Shown in pieces: positions 60,820-64,000 of a DNA stretch of 64,000 bases (positions within the stretch are counted from its first letter, which is position 1; the number at the start of each line of letters is the position of its first letter). The notes beneath the pieces were generated by a model that worked only from the letters and a program-made list of their open reading frames with translations, made no database searches and was not told where the DNA came from. The position numbers and the translations under genes are program-made. This DNA is from Clostridia bacterium (GTDB lineage Bacteria > Bacillota > Clostridia > Christensenellales > CAG-138), in contig JAFWMS010000028.1 in NCBI GenBank assembly GCA_017545535.1, forward strand, positions 1 through 64,000, written 5' to 3'.

Positions 60820-61830
60820 ATGAGCAATCCGATCATTGAGTTGAAGGGCATTACCAAGATCTTCGGCACTGGGGACGGAGCCGTCACCGCGCTGAAGGAC
60901 GTAGACCTCGTCATAGACGTGGGGGAGATCTTCGGGGTCATCGGCCTTTCGGGGGCCGGTAAAAGCACCCTGGTCCGGTGCATCAACCTGCTGGAGAAGC
61001 CCACGGCGGGCACGGTGATCGTGAACGGGAGGGAACTCACCACGCTCAGCGAAAAGGAGCTCCGACAGGAGCGCCGAAGCATCGGCATGATCTTCCAGGG
61101 GTTCAACCTGCTGCAGCAGAAGAGCGTGCTGGACAACGTGTGCTTCCCCCTGCTCCTTGCCGGCGTCAACAAGAAGCAGGCCCGGCAGAAGGCGGAGAAG
61201 CTCCTCGAGCGGGTGGGCCTTTCCGACAAGCGGGACGCTTACCCCGCCCAGCTCTCCGGCGGCCAGTGCCAGCGGGTGGCCATCGCGAGGGCCCTCAGTA
61301 CGGATCCGAAGGTGCTGCTCTGCGACGAGGCCACCTCGGCCCTGGACCCCACGACCACCCTGTCCATCCTGGACCTGTTGAAGGAGCTGAATCGGGAGCT
61401 GAACGTGACCGTGGTGGTCATCACCCACGAGATGAAGGTGGTGGAAGCCATCTGTAACCGGGTGGCGATCCTGGCGGACAACCACGTGGAGGAGCTGGGC
61501 ACTGTGGAGGAGATCTTCCGCCAGCCCAAGAGCATGGCGGCCCGGCAGCTCATCGTCCCGTCGAGCCAGGTCCCCCCCAAGGAGAGCTTCGGGGACGGGC
61601 GGTTCCTGCGCATCACCTTCGATGGGCGGGAGCGGACGGATAAGCCGCTGGTGGCGGAGATGGTGCTCCACACCGGTGCGCCGGTGAGCATCGTGTTCGC
61701 GGATACAAGGAGTTTGAACGGCCGTCTCTACGGGCAGATGATCTTGCAGCTGCCGGAAGACGACGAGGCCATCGAAAAAATGTTTGGATTCCTTCGCACG
61801 GCGGAGGTCTCCTTCGAGGAGGTGATCTAA
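60820..61830 (+). CDS. metN: Methionine ABC transporter, ATP-binding subunit
   Basis: The 336-residue ATPase has the Walker A loop GLSGAGKST (about 44-52), the ABC signature LSGGQCQRVAIARAL, Walker B VLLCDEATSALDP, and a C-terminal ACT-like NIL domain (from about 260), which in MetN senses methionine and inhibits transport. It drives import through MetI of methionine bound to MetQ. It lies below the T-box leader and 0 bases before metI. Confidence 0.95.
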   Translation: MSNPIIELKGITKIFGTGDGAVTALKDVDLVIDVGEIFGVIGLSGAGKSTLVRCINLLEKPTAGTVIVNGRELTTLSEKELRQERRSIGMIFQGFNLLQQKSVLDNVCFPLLLAGVNKKQARQKAEKLLERVGLSDKRDAYPAQLSGGQCQRVAIARALSTDPKVLLCDEATSALDPTTTLSILDLLKELNRELNVTVVVITHEMKVVEAICNRVAILADNHVEELGTVEEIFRQPKSMAARQLIVPSSQVPPKESFGDGRFLRITFDGRERTDKPLVAEMVLHTGAPVSIVFADTRSLNGRLYGQMILQLPEDDEAIEKMFGFLRTAEVSFEEVI

Positions 61831-62502
61831 GTGCAGTTGACCGAAATGCTTTCCCTCATCGTGAAAGGGTTTTGGGAGACCCTCTATATGACCCTTGGGT
61901 CTACGCTGGTGGCCTACGCCATCGGGCTGCCCCTCGGGTTGCTGCTGATCCTCACGGACCCCCAGGGGCTCAGGCCCATGCCGGTGTTCAACCGGGTGCT
62001 GGGAGTGGTCATCAACCTGCTTAGGTCGGTGCCCTTCATCATCCTGCTGGTGTGGGTCATGCCCGTGACAAGGGCCCTCATGGGCACCACCATCGGTTCG
62101 AAGGCGACCCTCTCCCCCCTCACCATCGCGGCGGCGCCCTTCATCGCCCGGATGGTGGAATCCTCCGCCCGGGAGGTGGACCGGGGCGTCATCGAAGCAG
62201 CCCTGTCCATGGGCGCATCCCCCAGCCAGGTGCTCCTTCGGGTGATCCTGCCGGAGGCCAAGCCCTCCCTCATCACCGGCGCAGCCATCGCCATCACCAC
62301 CATCCTTGGCTATTCGGCCATGGCGGGCATCGTGGGCGGCGGCGGACTCGGGGCCATCGCCATCAACTATGGCTACTATCGGAGCAACAGCCGGATCATG
62401 CTCATCATGGTGGTGCTGCTGGTCCTCATCGTTCAGGTATTCCAGGAAGCGGGCAGCCGGATCGCCCACAAGTCAGACAGAAGGGTCCGGGAACAAAACT
62501 AA
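61831..62502 (+). CDS. metI: Methionine ABC transporter, permease
   Basis: The 223-residue membrane protein has five helices and the permease EAA loop EAALSMGASPSQVLLRVILP that contacts MetN. It starts with GTG directly after the metN stop, with GGAGGTGA overlapping the metN end. Its length and opening (LIVKGFWETLYMTLGSTLVAY) are typical MetI. It lies between metN and metQ in the usual order. Confidence 0.95.
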   Translation: MQLTEMLSLIVKGFWETLYMTLGSTLVAYAIGLPLGLLLILTDPQGLRPMPVFNRVLGVVINLLRSVPFIILLVWVMPVTRALMGTTIGSKATLSPLTIAAAPFIARMVESSAREVDRGVIEAALSMGASPSQVLLRVILPEAKPSLITGAAIAITTILGYSAMAGIVGGGGLGAIAINYGYYRSNSRIMLIMVVLLVLIVQVFQEAGSRIAHKSDRRVREQN

Positions 62503-62527
62503 TCTATTATGAAAAGGAGATACATCC

Positions 62528-63343
62528 ATGAAAAAACTCATCGCCATCATTTTGACCGTCGCTCTCATCCTCTCCTTCACCGCCTGCGGCAAGAAGGCTG
62601 CCGATAAGAAAGCCATCAAGGTCGGCGCCAGCATCACCCCCCACGCGGAGATCCTGCGGGAGGCCGCCAAGCTTCTTGAAAAGGAAGGCATCACCCTGGA
62701 GGTGGTGGAGTATACCGACTATGTCCAGCCCAACACCGCTGTGGAGGACGGGAGTTTGGACGCCAACTACTTCCAGCACACCCCCTATCTCAACACCTTC
62801 AACGCGGAGAACAAGACCCATCTGGTCTCTGTTGGTCTGGTCCACTACGAGCCCTTCGGCATCTATGCCGGCAAAGTGAAGGCCCTCAGTGACCTGCCCG
62901 AAGGCGCCAAGATCGGCGTGCCCAACGACGGCAGCAATGAGACCCGTGCCCTGCTCCTTCTGCAGCAGGAGGGCTTGATCAAGCTGAAGGACGGCATCGA
63001 CGCCGCCTCCAACGCCACCAAGCTGGACGTAGTGGAGAACCCCAAGAACATCGAGATCGTGGAGATGGAGGCCGCCCAGATCCCCAAGGCCCTTTCCGAT
63101 CTGGAGTTCGGCGTCATCAACGGCAACTACGCCCTGCAGGCGGGCCTGAACGCGGGCACGGACGCCCTGGCCGTGGAGGACGCCTCCGGCTCCGGCGCCC
63201 AGACCTACGCCAACGTTCTGTGCGTGAAAGAGGGGCATGAGAAGGACGAGGCCATCCTGGCCCTCTTCAAGGCCCTGACCAGCCAGGAAGTCAAGGACTT
63301 CATCAACGCCACCTACCAGGGCGCTGTGGTGCCGATTTTCTAA
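62528..63343 (+). CDS. metQ: Methionine-binding lipoprotein
   Basis: The 271-residue protein has a lipoprotein signal peptide with lipobox SFTAC (Cys20), so it is anchored on the outer face of the membrane. The mature part has the NlpA/MetQ pattern: KVGASITPHAEIL, VEYTDYVQPNTAV, DANYFQHTPYL, and KIGVPNDGSNETRAL. It captures methionine for MetNI. It begins 25 bases after metI with AAAAGGAG upstream, and a terminator follows at 63415. Confidence 0.95.
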   Translation: MKKLIAIILTVALILSFTACGKKAADKKAIKVGASITPHAEILREAAKLLEKEGITLEVVEYTDYVQPNTAVEDGSLDANYFQHTPYLNTFNAENKTHLVSVGLVHYEPFGIYAGKVKALSDLPEGAKIGVPNDGSNETRALLLLQQEGLIKLKDGIDAASNATKLDVVENPKNIEIVEMEAAQIPKALSDLEFGVINGNYALQAGLNAGTDALAVEDASGSGAQTYANVLCVKEGHEKDEAILALFKALTSQEVKDFINATYQGAVVPIF

Positions 63344-63414
63344 GGCGGCCATCAGGCAGCGACGGGGAGCATGCTTCCCGTAGGCGCCAAACAGAAAACA
63401 GGCAAGATCGCTAA

Positions 63415-63451
63415 AAGCCTGATCCGGTCTCGAACCGGATCAGGCTTTTTG
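63415..63451. terminator. Terminator after metQ
   Basis: AAGCCTGATCCGGT (63415-63428) and ACCGGATCAGGCTT (63434-63447) form a perfect 14-bp stem with a 5-base loop, followed by TTT; the A-rich other side makes it work for the convergent MATE gene too. A smaller palindrome GGGAGCATGCTTCCC lies at 63365-63379. Confidence 0.9.
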
Positions 63452-63493
63452 TTCGAACGATACAAGCTGGGCCCTGCAGATCGAAAGAAAAAA

Positions 63494-64000
63494 TTATTTT
63501 TCCCGCTCCAGGGGCTTGATCTTGTTCCGATACAGCCGGAGCATCAGAACCCCGGCCAGGATCAGGTGGGAGAACTCCGCGATGGGGAAGGCCCACCAGA
63601 CCGCTTCGATCCGATGGGTGAGGGTGGCCATGAGGTAGGCCACGGGGAGCAGGATCACCAGCTGCCTCGCAAGGGACGTGATCATCCCGTAGATGCCCGT
63701 GTCCGTGGCCCCGTAGACCGTGCCCATGGAGATGCCCACGGCCGCGCAGACGAAGCCCCAGGCGATGATGTGGATGGTGGTGACGGTGACGCCGTAGGTG
63801 AAGTCGGAAACGGCGAACAGCTCCATGAGGGTGGGCGCCCCCAGCTCGAAGAGGGCCGTGCCCGCCACCATGAACACCGCGCAGAACAACGTCAGCATCC
63901 CGTAGGCCCGCATGAACCGCTTCTTGTTCCGGGCGCCGTAGTTGTAGCCCAGGATGCTCATGGCCGCGTTGTTGAGGCCGAACACCGGCATGAAGATCAC
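63494..64000 (-). CDS. MATE family efflux transporter, C-terminal part
   Basis: The visible 168 residues are the C-terminal portion of a multidrug and toxin extrusion (MATE) transporter: FGLNNAAMSILGYNYGARN (a conserved start of the second half), then about five helices including VTTIHIIAWGFVCAAVGISM and GATDTGIYGMITSLARQL, and a basic C-terminus. Such proteins export cations or drugs using sodium or proton gradients. The N-terminal half lies beyond the window edge, so start and promoter are not visible. Confidence 0.88.
   Translation of the reverse strand: MIFMPVFGLNNAAMSILGYNYGARNKKRFMRAYGMLTLFCAVFMVAGTALFELGAPTLMELFAVSDFTYGVTVTTIHIIAWGFVCAAVGISMGTVYGATDTGIYGMITSLARQLVILLPVAYLMATLTHRIEAVWWAFPIAEFSHLILAGVLMLRLYRNKIKPLEREK

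Noticed and set aside
60682-62469. A 595-codon open frame on the minus strand
   Set aside because: Antisense to the T-box, metN and metI; rich in His, Asp and Gly as expected of a shadow frame.

Overview
The window looks like chromosome from a fairly GC-rich member of the Clostridia (Firmicutes), probably a gut anaerobe. The signs are AGGAGG-type ribosome sites, clear sigma-A promoters (TTGACA/TATAAT with 17-base spacers), an ftsA-ftsZ pair, a T-box leader, a LoaP-type NusG paralogue, and an integrative element of the PcfB/VirD4 type carrying a Cna-B repeat surface protein. I did not try to name a genus.

Layout. (1) 1-5120 is a decayed mobile-element zone. It holds the start of a large serine recombinase that interrupts a virD4 coupling-protein gene, then pcfB, a Cna-B surface protein and a GIY-YIG/DUF4357 gene that are both cut at one point near 2490-2504, a NADAR protein, and a tRNA-Arg(CCT) with a second, broken copy of its 5' half 292 bases away. 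(2) 5213-13274 reads leftward: murC with its own promoter, the housekeeping operon prmA-rsmE-mtaB-HIT-GNAT, and two related zinc-ribbon proteins, one of them a membrane protein with four tandem repeats. (3) 13405-24876 holds ftsA-ftsZ, an alkyltransferase-NUDIX fusion, comEC, a Sir2 deacylase, an Mrp ATPase, a hydrolase, an unrecognised two-gene operon and a membrane-anchored transglutaminase-like protein. (4) 24895-58593 is a large surface-polysaccharide locus. Two Wzz-like proteins read rightward and meet a leftward operon of 25 genes (55844 to 28160) at a shared hairpin. nadE, galE and the antiterminator gene loaP sit just upstream of that operon. (5) 58675-64000 has an NlpC/P60-SH3 protein, a Gx-transporter/NusG-II pair, a T-box-controlled metNIQ methionine importer, and the end of a MATE transporter.

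The polysaccharide operon can be read as a pathway. A PglF-like dehydratase, a DegT aminotransferase, a PglD-like acyltransferase and a PglC-like phosphosugar transferase would put a bacillosamine-type sugar on undecaprenyl phosphate. CapE, CapF and CapG make UDP-N-acetyl-L-fucosamine for the only glycosyltransferase seen. Wzx and Wzy homologues export and polymerise, two Wzz-like proteins set length, and two LytR-CpsA-Psr proteins attach polymer to the wall.

The unusual part is a dedicated acyl-building module inside this operon: FabD, two ketoacyl synthases III, three short-chain reductases, two acyl carrier proteins, an AMP-forming ligase and a metallo-beta-lactamase-fold hydrolase. It has no dehydratase or enoyl reductase, so it should stop at a 3-hydroxyacyl product, which I infer decorates the glycan. 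Two pyruvyl-transferase-family proteins and an iron-sulfur FrhB-like protein add to it.

Several genes (Sir2, comEC, the transglutaminase gene, the NusG-II gene) have a -10 box only 6-8 bases before the ATG, so their mRNAs are predicted to be leaderless.
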